From NCBI RefSeq assembly GCF_000219215.1, contig NC_015726.1:2356001-2420000 (forward strand): DNA of 64,000 nt. The letters run 5' to 3'. The translations under genes were made by a program, and so were the position numbers. The notes below the pieces were generated by a model. That model searched no databases, had not been told where the DNA came from, and was given only the letters and a program-made list of their open reading frames with translations. The DNA comes from Cupriavidus necator N-1. GTDB taxonomy: Bacteria > Pseudomonadota > Gammaproteobacteria > Burkholderiales > Burkholderiaceae. Of this stretch, positions 9,928-18,469 are shown in pieces (the first letter of the stretch is position 1; every line of letters starts with the position of its first letter).

Positions 9928-10680
9928 CTACTTCAACCACTGGTCGAGCGCGTCGAGCTGCCCGCGGTGCGTCAGGTCGAGCTGCAACGGCGTGAGCGAG
10001 ACGTAGCCCGCCGCGGTTGCATGGAAATCGGTGCCCTCGCTGGCATCGCGCGCATCGCCCGCCGGGCCGATCCAGTAGTTGGTGTCGCCGCGCGGATTGA
10101 CCTGCGTGATCACCGGCTGCGACGGATGACGCTTGCCCAGGCGCGTGGCGCGGTAGCCCTTGATATGTTCGAACGGCAGGTTCGGGATATTGACGTTGAG
10201 CAGGAACGGCTCGGCCGGCGGCGTGCCGATGATGCGCTCCACCACGGTGCGCGCCACGCGTGCCGCGGCGTCCAGGTGCTCCCAGCCCTTGTCCACCTGC
10301 GAGAAGGCGATCGACGGAATGCCCAGCAGGTAGCCCTCGATGGCGGCGGCGACGGTGCCGGAGTACAGCACGTCTTCGCCCATGTTCTGTCCCTGGTTGA
10401 TGCCGGACACCACCAGGTCGGGTTTTTCTTCCAGCAGGCCCGTCAGCGCGATATGCACGCAATCGGTCGGCGTTCCGTTGACGAAGCGAAAACCTTTTTG
10501 CACGCCTTCGCGCGCTTCGTAGATCGACAGCGGCCGCTGCAGGGTCAGGGAGTTGGAGGCACCGCTATGGTTCTGCTCCGGCGCGATGACCGTGATCCGG
10601 CCCAGCGGCGCGAGCGCGGCATGCAAAACGGCCAGTCCCGGCGCGAGATAACCGTCGTCGTTGGCGAGAAGGATATGCAT
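9928..10680 (-). CDS. surE: 5'/3'-nucleotidase SurE
   Basis: Survival protein E, a metal-dependent nucleoside monophosphatase. The 250-residue product begins [15 protein letters not shown] with the metal-binding NDDG motif. It contains [13 protein letters not shown] and the family segment [24 protein letters not shown]. The chosen ATG at 10680 gives the normal length; the open frame upstream is not needed. First gene of the surE-pcm-nlpD-rpoS-exonuclease unit. Confidence 0.97.
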   Translation of the reverse strand: MHILLANDDGYLAPGLAVLHAALAPLGRITVIAPEQNHSGASNSLTLQRPLSIYEAREGVQKGFRFVNGTPTDCVHIALTGLLEEKPDLVVSGINQGQNMGEDVLYSGTVAAAIEGYLLGIPSIAFSQVDKGWEHLDAAARVARTVVERIIGTPPAEPFLLNVNIPNLPFEHIKGYRATRLGKRHPSQPVITQVNPRGDTNYWIGPAGDARDASEGTDFHATAAGYVSLTPLQLDLTHRGQLDALDQWLK

Positions 10681-10782
10681 GGCGCGATTGTACCTGAGCG
10701 CGCGCGCGCAAGCGGCCCGCGCGCCGCCCTGAAAGCACGTTTCTGGCGCTGTATGCAGGCCGCAAATAACCACCTCCATCGC

Positions 10783-10811
10783 TTGGGCATGGAACAGAAC
10801 GACCGTGCTAT
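10783..10811 (+). promoter_or_regulatory. Possible sigma-70 promoter of the quinone oxidoreductase gene
   Basis: TTGGGC (10783-10788), a 17-nt spacer and TGCTAT (10806-10811) precede the gene at 10888. The -35 matches TTGACA moderately and the -10 keeps the key T, A and T positions. This is pattern matching only. Confidence 0.3.
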
Positions 10812-10887
10812 TTCTGCGCTACACTTGCCCTGCCCGCCCGCATAAGCTTGACTGGCGTGAAATGCCACCAACATCACCGGAGACAAG

Positions 10888-11862
10888 ATGAAAGCCGTAC
10901 TGTGCAAAGCCTGGGGCCCGCCCGATTCGCTGACCATCGAAACCCTGCCCGACCTGGTGCCGGCCAAGGGCGAAGTGGTCATCGACGTCAAGGCGGCCGC
11001 CGTCAACTTCCCGGATGTGCTCATCATCCAGAACAAATACCAGGCCAAGCCTGCCCTGCCGTTCAGCCCGGGCTCGGAGCTGGCCGGCGTGGTCAATGCG
11101 GTAGGCGAAGGCGTCACCCACGTCAAGCCGGGCGATAAGGTGATCGCCTACCTGGGCAACGGCGCGTTCGCCAGCCAGGCCAAGGCGCCGGCGGCGTCGG
11201 TGGTGCCGATGCCGCCCGGCATCGACTTCGAGACCGCGGCGGCTTTCACGCTGACCTACGGCACCTCGCACCACGCGGTCATCGACCGGGGCGAGCTGAA
11301 GGCCGGCCAGACCATGCTGGTGCTGGGCGCGGCCGGCGGCGTGGGCCTGGCGGCGATCGAGATCGGCAAGGCCATCGGCGCGCGCGTGATCGCCGCCGCC
11401 TCGACCGACGAGAAACTGGCGGTGTGCAAGGAGCATGGCGCCGATGCGCTGATCAACTACAGCACCGAAGACCTGCGCGAGCGCATCAAGGCACTGACCG
11501 ACGGCAAGGGCCCGGACGTGATCTACGACCCGGTGGGCGGCATCTATGCCGAACCGGCCTTCCGTTCGATCGGCTGGCGCGGCCGCTACCTGGTGGTGGG
11601 ATTTGCCAATGGCGAGATCCCAAAGCTGCCGCTGAACCTGGCGCTGCTCAAGGGTGCGTCGCTGGTGGGCGTGTTCTGGGGCGACTTCGTTCGGCGCGAG
11701 CCCAAGGCCAACCAGGCCAATATGGCGCAGATGCTGGGCTGGATGAAGGAAGGCAAGATCCGCCCGCATATCTCGGCGCGCTATCCGCTGGAGCAGGCCC
11801 CGCAGGCGCTCAAGGACATGGAAGCGCGCAAGGTCACTGGCAAGATCGTGATCGTGCCCTGA
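10888..11862 (+). CDS. NADPH:quinone oxidoreductase, zinc-free MDR family
   Basis: The 324-residue medium-chain dehydrogenase/reductase has an N-terminal GroES-like half (PDVLIIQNKYQAKPALPFSPGSELAG). The Rossmann nucleotide-binding half carries GAAGGVGLAAIEIGKAIGA at about residues 146-165. Structural-zinc cysteines are missing, as expected for quinone or enone reductases such as QorA. GGAGAC lies about 9 nt before the ATG. It stands alone, convergent with the porin gene. The physiological substrate is not determined. Confidence 0.9.
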   Translation: MKAVLCKAWGPPDSLTIETLPDLVPAKGEVVIDVKAAAVNFPDVLIIQNKYQAKPALPFSPGSELAGVVNAVGEGVTHVKPGDKVIAYLGNGAFASQAKAPAASVVPMPPGIDFETAAAFTLTYGTSHHAVIDRGELKAGQTMLVLGAAGGVGLAAIEIGKAIGARVIAAASTDEKLAVCKEHGADALINYSTEDLRERIKALTDGKGPDVIYDPVGGIYAEPAFRSIGWRGRYLVVGFANGEIPKLPLNLALLKGASLVGVFWGDFVRREPKANQANMAQMLGWMKEGKIRPHISARYPLEQAPQALKDMEARKVTGKIVIVP

Positions 11863-11906
11863 GCGGCACGCACGCCGGCGGCGCGCCCTGCCCGCCGGTA
11901 AAAGAG

Positions 11907-11938
11907 GGGCGCAAGGCGTGCGGCTACGCCCTGCGCCC
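11907..11938. terminator. Strong hairpin between convergent qor-like and porin genes
   Basis: GGGCGCA-A-GGCGT pairs with ACGCC-C-TGCGCCC around a GCGGCT loop, 12 pairs with one mismatch. There is no T-tract, so whether it terminates by itself is uncertain, but its place between two gene ends fits that role. Confidence 0.4.
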
Positions 11939-12049
11939 GGCTGAGGCAACGCGCCTCAAGCTGCCAGCCGCCCTGGATGGCGCACACCCATGCGCCAGGC
12001 GGCGGGCAGTTCCCAACAGGCCGGTGCGGCCATTCAGGCCGCCCCTTCC

Positions 12050-13108
12050 TCAGAAGCGATGCTGCAGGCCGGCCATGACGCCGGTCTGGTTGTTGGCGAA
12101 GCCGACCAGGTCGCGCGAGACGCTGACGTTCTGCCCGTTGCGCGCATCGGCATAGCCCACCGACAGGTAGGCCGCCGTGCGCTTGGACAGCGCGTACTGG
12201 CCGCGCAGCGAGAACAGGATCGGGTCGGCATTGTTTCCGCCCTTGATGTTCTGCTTGTAGACCGCACCGTACAGCGTGAAGGCCGGCGTGAAGTCATAGC
12301 TGGCGCCGCCCCAGTACATGTCGCTGCGGTCCGTTGCCGCGCCGGCGGTGAAGGTGCGCTTGTAGTTGCGGTAGCCGGCAAACAGCTTCAGGTCGCCGAA
12401 ATCATAGCTGGCGCCGGCATGGATGCCCTGGATGTAGTCGGTGCTGTCGGCCGGCGTGGTGCTGCTGCCGGCGCCGTTCTGGCGGTCCCAGGTGGCGGCC
12501 GCGGCAAAGTTGCCGGCGCTGTAGCCCACCCCCAGCGCGTACTTGGACGAGCTCTTGAAGTCCCCCGCCACTTCGCCCATGGCCACGGTCGCGCCCAGCT
12601 TCAGGCCGCCGAAGCTACCGTCATAGCGGACCGCGTTCGAGGCGCGCGAGAACAGGCCGTCCTTGCGGCCGCCGGTCGCGGTCGATGAGGTGGCCCACGA
12701 ATAGGCTGGCGCGTAGCCCATCGGGTCGAACGGCAGCATGAAGTCGTAGGTCGTGGTGAAGGTGCGGCCCAGCACCACCTGGCCGTAGCGGCTTGCCAGG
12801 CCCACCGTGGCACGGCGGTCGAACAGCGTGTTGTCGGTGTCCAGCTTGCCGGTGTCGATGGCGATGCCGCTTTCCAGGGCGAAGATCGCCTTCAGGCCGC
12901 CGCCCAGGTCTTCGCTGCCGCGGATGCCCCAGCGCGAGGTGTTCTTGCCGCCCGAGGTCAGCTTGACCGCCGAGCCGTCCGGGCCCGCGTGGCTGACATA
13001 TTCGATGCCGGCGTCCACCAGGCCATACATGGTCACGCTCGATTGGGCGGATGCCGACCCGGCTGCAGCCAGACCCATCGCTGCGAATGCCATTGCCGTA
13101 CGCTTCAT
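12050..13108 (-). CDS. Outer-membrane porin, OmpC/Bcsp31-type betaproteobacterial porin
   Basis: The 352-residue product has a clear signal peptide (MKRTAMAFAAMGLAAAGSASA, cleaved before QSSVTMYG). The N-terminal strand 'SSVTMYGLVDAGIEYV' is the hallmark of betaproteobacterial trimeric porins, and the last residue is Phe (GLQHRF) for BAM insertion. It mediates diffusion of small solutes; selectivity is not readable. It is divergent from the two-component genes (220 nt apart), which suggests but does not prove control by them. Confidence 0.93.
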   Translation of the reverse strand: MKRTAMAFAAMGLAAAGSASAQSSVTMYGLVDAGIEYVSHAGPDGSAVKLTSGGKNTSRWGIRGSEDLGGGLKAIFALESGIAIDTGKLDTDNTLFDRRATVGLASRYGQVVLGRTFTTTYDFMLPFDPMGYAPAYSWATSSTATGGRKDGLFSRASNAVRYDGSFGGLKLGATVAMGEVAGDFKSSSKYALGVGYSAGNFAAAATWDRQNGAGSSTTPADSTDYIQGIHAGASYDFGDLKLFAGYRNYKRTFTAGAATDRSDMYWGGASYDFTPAFTLYGAVYKQNIKGGNNADPILFSLRGQYALSKRTAAYLSVGYADARNGQNVSVSRDLVGFANNQTGVMAGLQHRF

Positions 13109-13280
13109 GCTATCTCCTTGCTTGTGCTTGTTGTGTGAATCGTTAGCCGGCCGGATGGTAGGGGACGCGCACTTTCAGTTCGCTTTCGGAATGCAGGCTT
13201 TTCGCGGGCGCGGCGCCGCAGCGGGGTTGGTGGTTTCCCTAGCTTCTAAGCCGGCACACTTCCCTGTATCTGTCTGGCCT

Positions 13281-13300
13281 CGGCCGTTCCGGCCGTTTTT
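13281..13300 (+). terminator. Small GC hairpin plus T5 in the leader of the response regulator gene
   Basis: CGGCC, loop GTTCC, GGCCG, then TTTTT, ending 28 nt before the regulator ATG. It has the form of an intrinsic terminator or attenuator, though the stem is only 5 bp. No Shine-Dalgarno-like sequence is visible between it and the ATG. Confidence 0.35.
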
Positions 13301-13328
13301 CCGTATTGCCGCCTGACTGCCCTGCCCC

Positions 13329-14003
13329 ATGCGTATCCTGCTTGCCGAAGACAATGTGATGCTGGCCAATTCCCTGAGCCAGGCCCTGGGCCAGGCCGGC
13401 TTCACGGTCGACTGCATGCACGACGGCCGCAGCGCCGACAACCTGCTCAGCACGCAGGACTACGCGCTGCTGATCCTGGACCTGGGCCTGCCCGGACTGG
13501 ATGGCCTGGAAGTGCTGCGCCGCCTGCGCCAGCGCCGCAACCCGCTGCCGGTGCTGATCCTGACCGCGCACGGCTCAGTCGAAGACCGCGTGCGCGGCCT
13601 GGACCTGGGCGCCGACGACTACCTGGCCAAGCCCTTCGACCTGTCCGAACTGGAAGCGCGCGCCCGCGCGCTGATCCGCCGTGCCCACGGGCATGAGAGC
13701 ACGCAGATCGCCTGCGGCCCGCTGCACTACGACAGCGTCAGCCGTGCCGTCCTGCTGCACGGCGAGCTGCTCCCGCTGACCGGGCGCGAGCGCGCCGTGC
13801 TGGAGGTGCTGCTGCTGCGCGATGGCCGCGCGGTGAACAAGGCGGCGCTGTCGGAGAAGATCTTCGGCATCGACGAATCGGTCAACCCGGATGCGATCGA
13901 GATCTACGTGCACCGGCTGCGCAAGAAGCTCGACGGCAGCGGCGTGGCCATCGTCACGCTGCGCGGGCTGGGCTACCTGCTCGAAGCGCGGCCGGTGGCA
14001 TGA
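13329..14003 (+). CDS. OmpR-family response regulator, TctD/QseB-like
   Basis: The 224-residue product has an N-terminal receiver domain with phospho-acceptor Asp51 (LLILDLGLPGLDG), a switch Thr in LILTAHG, and Lys in DDYLAKPF. The C-terminal winged-helix DNA-binding domain includes YVHRLRKKLDGSG and TLRGLGYLL. The stop overlaps the ATG of the kinase gene by 4 nt. The cognate kinase has a TctE-type sensor, so this is likely a TctD-like regulator of organic-acid uptake or of the neighbouring porin/ABC genes. The target is inference. Confidence 0.92.
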   Translation: MRILLAEDNVMLANSLSQALGQAGFTVDCMHDGRSADNLLSTQDYALLILDLGLPGLDGLEVLRRLRQRRNPLPVLILTAHGSVEDRVRGLDLGADDYLAKPFDLSELEARARALIRRAHGHESTQIACGPLHYDSVSRAVLLHGELLPLTGRERAVLEVLLLRDGRAVNKAALSEKIFGIDESVNPDAIEIYVHRLRKKLDGSGVAIVTLRGLGYLLEARPVA

Positions 14004-15412
14004 AGCGCCCACGACAGGCGCCCAGCCTGCGCCTGCAGCTGTCGCTATGGCTGCTGCTGCCGCTGATGGGCCTGCTCGCCTTCGATGCGTGGCTGACCTA
14101 TGAGCGCGCCATGTCGGCCGCGCATATCGCCTTCGACCGCACGCTGGAGGCGTCGCTGCGCGCGATGCGCGAAGGCATCCGCCTGCGCGAGGGGCGGCTC
14201 CAGGTCGACGTGCCCAACCTGGCACTGGAACTCTTCGACGACCAGGCCGGCCCGCGCATCTTCTACCGCATCCGCGACGAGGACGGTGCCACCGTGACCG
14301 GCTACGACGACCTGCCGATGCCGGCCGAGGCACCGCTGCGGCTGTACCGCACCGAGTTCTACGACACCGTCTTCCGCGAGCACCCGCTGCGCATGGCGGC
14401 CCAGGCGCTGCCGGTGCACGACGTGGGCTCGGCACGCACGCGGCTGGTGTGGGTGCTGGTGGGCGAGACCATCGAGCCGCGCCAGCTGCTGGCGCGCGAC
14501 ATCCTGATCGGCTCGCTGCTGCAGGAACTGATGCTGGTGACGCTGGCGCTGGGCATCGTCTGGCTCGGCGTGCGGCGCGGGCTGCGGCCGCTGAACCGGC
14601 TGTCGGACACGGTGGCGCGACGCGGCACGCAGCTCGACCCGATCGAGCAGAAGGACCTGCCCGCCGAGATGAAACCGCTGGTGCAGGCGCTGAACCAGTA
14701 CATGGACCGGCTCCACGGCATGGTGCAGGCGCGCAAGCGCTTCTTCGCCGATGCCGCGCACCAGCTCAAGACGCCGCTGGCGATCATCCAGGCGCAGTCC
14801 GAGCTGGCGCTGCGCGAGCGCGACGGCGAACGCGTGCGCGAGCATATGCGGGTGCTGCACGGCACCGTGCGCCATGCCTCCAAGGGCGTGCAGCAACTGC
14901 TGTCGCTGTCGCGACTGGAGCCTGATGCGGGTTATATGCCCAAGCTCAGGCCGCTGCGACTCGATGCGCTGGCGCAAGGCGTGGCACTGGACTGGGCGCC
15001 GGTGGCGCGTGGCAGCGAGGTCGACCTGGGCTTCGAGCAGGAAGAGCCGGTGGAGGTCGCCGGGCAGGCCGAGCTGCTGCAGGAATTGACGGGCAACCTG
15101 ATCGACAATGCGATCCGCTATGCGGGACATGGCGCAGTGGTCACGGTGCGCGTGGCGCTGGACGGCGGCGTGCCGCGGCTGCAGGTGATCGATAACGGCC
15201 CCGGCATCGCGCCGGCAGAGCGCGATGCGGTGTTCCGGCGCTTCTATCGCGGCGAGAGCGGGCGGGCCGTGGAAGGCACCGGGCTGGGGCTGTCGATCGT
15301 GCGCGAGATCGCGCGGCTGCATGGTGCAGCGGTGGTGCTGGGGGATACGCCGGGAGGCGGGCTGACCGTATCGGTCTGCTTTGATACGCCTGAGGCAGGC
15401 GCCGCAGACTGA
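14000..15412 (+). CDS. Sensor histidine kinase, TctE-like
   Basis: The 470-residue kinase has a first transmembrane helix at about residues 12-30 and a periplasmic domain of the two-component sensor kinase N-terminal type (LEASLRAMREGIRLREGRL onward). A second helix follows at about 172-192, then a HAMP-like linker. Phospho-accepting His254 lies in DAAHQLKTPLA. The ATP-binding boxes are NLIDNAIRYA (N), DNGPGIAP (G1) and GTGLGLSIV (G2). It is translationally coupled to the regulator. The ligand is unknown; TctE relatives sense tricarboxylates. Confidence 0.92.
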   Translation: MKRPRQAPSLRLQLSLWLLLPLMGLLAFDAWLTYERAMSAAHIAFDRTLEASLRAMREGIRLREGRLQVDVPNLALELFDDQAGPRIFYRIRDEDGATVTGYDDLPMPAEAPLRLYRTEFYDTVFREHPLRMAAQALPVHDVGSARTRLVWVLVGETIEPRQLLARDILIGSLLQELMLVTLALGIVWLGVRRGLRPLNRLSDTVARRGTQLDPIEQKDLPAEMKPLVQALNQYMDRLHGMVQARKRFFADAAHQLKTPLAIIQAQSELALRERDGERVREHMRVLHGTVRHASKGVQQLLSLSRLEPDAGYMPKLRPLRLDALAQGVALDWAPVARGSEVDLGFEQEEPVEVAGQAELLQELTGNLIDNAIRYAGHGAVVTVRVALDGGVPRLQVIDNGPGIAPAERDAVFRRFYRGESGRAVEGTGLGLSIVREIARLHGAAVVLGDTPGGGLTVSVCFDTPEAGAAD

Positions 15413-15429
15413 GCGCTGCCGGCAAAGCA

Positions 15430-15452
15430 AAAGGGCGGCCGCAGCCGCCCTT
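15430..15452 (-). terminator. Intrinsic terminator after the ABC importer operon
   Basis: AAGGGCGGC and GCCGCCCTT (15431-15452) form a perfect 9-bp stem with a CGCA loop. On the minus strand the stem is followed by TTTTGCTTT, so it ends the transcript of the ABC permease gene. It may also stop the convergent kinase gene. Confidence 0.75.
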
Positions 15453-15474
15453 CCCTTCGCTTCGGCACTTCAGT

Positions 15475-16266
15475 TCAAAGCTTCTCCGTCTCCCCGCTCT
15501 GCGGCTGCCACTTCATCAGCCGCTTCTCACCCCTGCCGACCATCCAGTCCAGCACCAGCGCAAACGCCGTCAGCACCACGATGCCGGCAAACACGGTATT
15601 GATGTCGAAGGTGCCTTCGGCCTGCAGGATCAGGTAGCCAACGCCGCGCGCCGAGCCCAGGTATTCGCCCACCACCGCGCCCACGAAGGCCAGGCCCACC
15701 GAGGTATGCAACGACGAGAACACCCAGCTGGTGGCGCTGGGCAGGTAGACATGGCGCAGCAGCTGCTTCTGGTTGGCGCCCAGCATGCGCGCGTTGGCCA
15801 GCACCACCGGGCTCACTTCCTTGACGCCCTGGTAGACGTTGAAGAAGACGATAAAGAACACCAGCGTCACCGCCAGCGCCACCTTCGACCAGATGCCCAG
15901 GCCGAACCAGACCGCGAAGATCGGTGCCAGGATCACGCGCGGCATCGAATTCATGGCCTTGACGTAGGGGTCGAGGATGGCGGAGGTCAGCGGGCTCAGC
16001 GCCAGCCACAGGCCCACGCCCAGCCCCGCCACCGTGCCGATGCCGAAGGCCAGCACGGTTTCGATCAGCGTTACGCCCAGGTGCAGGTAGATATCGCGCT
16101 CGACGATAAACCAGCTCCAGATGCGCTGCGCCACCATCAGCGGCTCACCAAAGAAAAAGGCAACCTGCTGCGAGCGCGTGGCCATATGCCACACGCCGAG
16201 GATCACTACTAGGACGAGCAGCTGCCAGACGCGCAGCATGCCCTTGGAGTCGTTACGGAATGCCAT
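15475..16266 (-). CDS. ABC transporter permease, SsuC/TauC/NrtB family
   Basis: The 263-residue inner-membrane permease has about six helices (LLVLVVILGVWHMAT near the N-terminus; VALAVTLVFFIVFFNVYQG; FAGIVVLTAFALVLDWMV). The cytoplasmic EAA-type loop that contacts the ATPase is at GANQKQLLRHVYLPSA. The family imports sulfonates, nitrate, taurine or pyrimidine precursors. Start at 16266, 32 nt after the ATPase gene. Last gene of the SBP-ATPase-permease operon; no metabolic enzyme nearby reveals the substrate. Confidence 0.9.
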   Translation of the reverse strand: MAFRNDSKGMLRVWQLLVLVVILGVWHMATRSQQVAFFFGEPLMVAQRIWSWFIVERDIYLHLGVTLIETVLAFGIGTVAGLGVGLWLALSPLTSAILDPYVKAMNSMPRVILAPIFAVWFGLGIWSKVALAVTLVFFIVFFNVYQGVKEVSPVVLANARMLGANQKQLLRHVYLPSATSWVFSSLHTSVGLAFVGAVVGEYLGSARGVGYLILQAEGTFDINTVFAGIVVLTAFALVLDWMVGRGEKRLMKWQPQSGETEKL

Positions 16267-16298
16267 CGTGAATTCAGGTCTTGTTGTGATGGGAAGGC

Positions 16299-17111
16299 TC
16301 AGGCCACCTTGAGCTGCTGGGCATAGCCCTTGAGCACTTCTTCGCGCAGCACGTCCCAGATCGCGGCGTGCAGTTCGACAAAGCGCGGATGGTTGCGGAT
16401 CTCGGCCACGTCGCGCGGGCGCGGCAGGTCGATGGCAAACTCGCCGATCGGGTGTGTGCCCGGGCCGGCCGACAGCACCACCACGCGGTCGCTCATGGCA
16501 ATGGCCTCGTCCAGGTCGTGGGTGATGAAGAGCACGGCCTTGCGCTTGGCGGCCCACAGCTCCAGCACCTCGTTCTCCATCAGCTGGCGGGTCTGGATAT
16601 CCAGCGCCGAGAACGGTTCGTCCATCAGGATGATGTCCGGGTCCAGCACCAGCGTCTGCGCCAGCGCGACACGCTTACGCATGCCGCCCGAGAGCTGGTG
16701 CGGGTAGCGGTCGCCAAAGCCGCCGAGGCCCACGCGGCGCAGCCATTCCTCGCCCTGCTGCACGGCCTCGGCGCGCGCCACGCCGCGGAACTCCAGGCCG
16801 GCGACGACGTTATCCAGCGCGCTGCGCCAGGGCATCAGCGCCTCGGTCTGGAACATATAGCCGGCGCGCCGGTTGATGCCGCGCAGGGGTTCGCCGAACA
16901 CGCGCACCTCGCCGCTGGAGGGTTCCAGCAGGCCGGCGCCAACGTTCAGCAACGTGGACTTGCCGCAGCCGGTGGGGCCGACCACGGAGACGAATTCGCC
17001 GGGCTGGATCGACAGCGTGACGTCCTGGACCGCGGTATAGCGCTGGCTGCGGTCATCGCGCGAGACAAAGGTGCAGGTGACCTTGTCGAGGGAAAGTGCG
17101 GGAGTGCTCAT
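16299..17111 (-). CDS. ABC transporter ATP-binding protein, SsuB/TauB family
   Basis: The 270-residue ATPase carries Walker A GPTGCGKST near residue 45, the signature LSGGMRKRVALAQ, Walker B ILMDEPFSALD and the H-loop FITHDLDEA. It powers the adjacent permease. It lies between the solute-binding protein gene and the permease gene on the same strand, separated from the former by 134 nt that contain a terminator-like hairpin. Confidence 0.92.
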   Translation of the reverse strand: MSTPALSLDKVTCTFVSRDDRSQRYTAVQDVTLSIQPGEFVSVVGPTGCGKSTLLNVGAGLLEPSSGEVRVFGEPLRGINRRAGYMFQTEALMPWRSALDNVVAGLEFRGVARAEAVQQGEEWLRRVGLGGFGDRYPHQLSGGMRKRVALAQTLVLDPDIILMDEPFSALDIQTRQLMENEVLELWAAKRKAVLFITHDLDEAIAMSDRVVVLSAGPGTHPIGEFAIDLPRPRDVAEIRNHPRFVELHAAIWDVLREEVLKGYAQQLKVA

Positions 17112-17201
17112 GGTGAACCGTCTCGGTCCCGCCGTGGCGGCGCCGGGGGGGCGCGGTGCGGGCGGGTGATGATGGATTGGCCGTCAAGGTTTCAAAGCAA
17201 A

Positions 17202-17223
17202 GGCCCGCTGCGGACAGCGGGCC
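17202..17223 (-). terminator. Intercistronic hairpin between the SBP and ATPase genes
   Basis: GGCCCGCTG pairs perfectly with CAGCGGGCC around a CGGA loop. On the minus strand TTTGCTTT follows. It lies 23 nt after the SBP stop and looks like a partial terminator or mRNA-stabilising stem, which would let the binding protein be made in excess over ATPase and permease. Confidence 0.6.
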
Positions 17224-17245
17224 GATGGCATCGACGGCGAGGGTC

Positions 17246-18289
17246 TTACTTGTACTTGGCGTTGGCCTTCTGCACGAAAGCGTTGGTGTAGGTCTCTTCC
17301 AGCTTGACCGGCTTGCCCTTGAGCTCGGCGTCGAACTGGCTCAGCGCGTTGAACGCGGTGCGCGGGCCGTCGGCCGGCATGGTGCCGTCCGGCGAGATCG
17401 CTTCCTTGACCTTGTCCCACGCGGCCAGGTACAGCGCGCGGTCACCCAGCAGGTAGCTTTCCGGCACGGTCTTGACGATGTCCGACGGGCCCGCCTTCTG
17501 CAGCCACTTCAGCGCGCGCACCATGGCATTGGTCAGCGCCTGCGTGGTGTTGGGGTTCTGCTGGATAAACGCCTGCGACGCATACAGGCAGCCCGACGGC
17601 ATGTTGCCGCCGAACACGGCCTGGGTGTCCTTGAGCGTACGGGTGTCCGAGGCGATGCGCACTTCGTTCTTCTGCGTCAGCATCGACACCACCGGGTCCA
17701 GGTTGGCCATCGCATCGATCTGGCCCGAACGCATCGCCGCCACCGCGCCGGCGCTGGCGCCCACACCGATGAACGACACGTCGGACGGCTTCAGTCCGGC
17801 CTTGGCCAGCACGAAGTTGGCCATCATGTTGGTCGACGAGCCCGGCGCGGTCACGCCGATCTTCTTGCCCTTCAGGTCGGCGATCGACTTGAAGTTGGGC
17901 ATGGTCTTGTTCGACACCACCAGCACGATCTGCGGGGCGCGCCCCTGCAGCACGAATTCCTGGTAGCGCTGGCCCTTGGCCTGCAGGTTGATGGTGTGCT
18001 CGTAGGCGCCCGAGACCACGTCGGCGCTGCCGCCCACCACGGCCTGCAGCGCCTTGGCGCCGCCGGCGAAGTCGACAATCTCGACGTCCAGCCCTTCTTC
18101 CTTGAAGTAGCCGAGGCGCTCGGCAATGGTCAGCGGCAGGTAGTAGAACAGGTTCTTGCCGCCCACCGCGATGGTGACCTTGGTCTTCTCGGGCTTGCCC
18201 TGCGCCTGCGCCTGGCCGAAGGTGAACCAGCCGGCCAGGAACAGCGCCAGCGCGATCAGGAATTGCTTCCAGAATTTTTTGTTATACAT
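17246..18289 (-). CDS. ABC transporter substrate-binding protein, SsuA/TauA/NMT1-like
   Basis: The 347-residue periplasmic protein has a signal peptide (KKFWKQFLIALALFLAGWFTFGQAQA). The mature part begins with the family pattern KVTIAVGGKNLFYYLPLTIAERLGYFKEEGLDVEIVDF, followed by GGSADVVSGAYEHTI and a type II periplasmic fold. It delivers an unknown solute (sulfonate-, nitrate- or pyrimidine-like) to the downstream permease. ATG 18289 is preceded by GGAGATC; the longer open frame upstream is rejected. A 15-nt palindrome lies about 90 nt upstream. Confidence 0.9.
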   Translation of the reverse strand: MYNKKFWKQFLIALALFLAGWFTFGQAQAQGKPEKTKVTIAVGGKNLFYYLPLTIAERLGYFKEEGLDVEIVDFAGGAKALQAVVGGSADVVSGAYEHTINLQAKGQRYQEFVLQGRAPQIVLVVSNKTMPNFKSIADLKGKKIGVTAPGSSTNMMANFVLAKAGLKPSDVSFIGVGASAGAVAAMRSGQIDAMANLDPVVSMLTQKNEVRIASDTRTLKDTQAVFGGNMPSGCLYASQAFIQQNPNTTQALTNAMVRALKWLQKAGPSDIVKTVPESYLLGDRALYLAAWDKVKEAISPDGTMPADGPRTAFNALSQFDAELKGKPVKLEETYTNAFVQKANAKYK

Positions 18290-18379
18290 GCGAGATCTCC
18301 TACCCGTGTGGACTGGCGCTGCGGCAACATGCGCTCGAAGGGGGCGCGCCGCGGTGCGGCAAATTGCGATGCTACCGGA

Positions 18380-18394
18380 CGGTGCGATGCACCG
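18380..18394. promoter_or_regulatory. Palindrome upstream of the ABC importer operon
   Basis: CGGTGC-GAT-GCACCG is a perfect inverted repeat 91-105 nt upstream of the SBP start. It could be an operator or a small hairpin in the leader; nothing in the window identifies a cognate regulator. Confidence 0.3.
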
Positions 18395-18469
18395 CATCGG
18401 TATCAACACCTAGCAAACCCGCCAGCTTAGCGCCCTTACCTTTCGATCACCTTGCCTCAGCCCTCGCCA

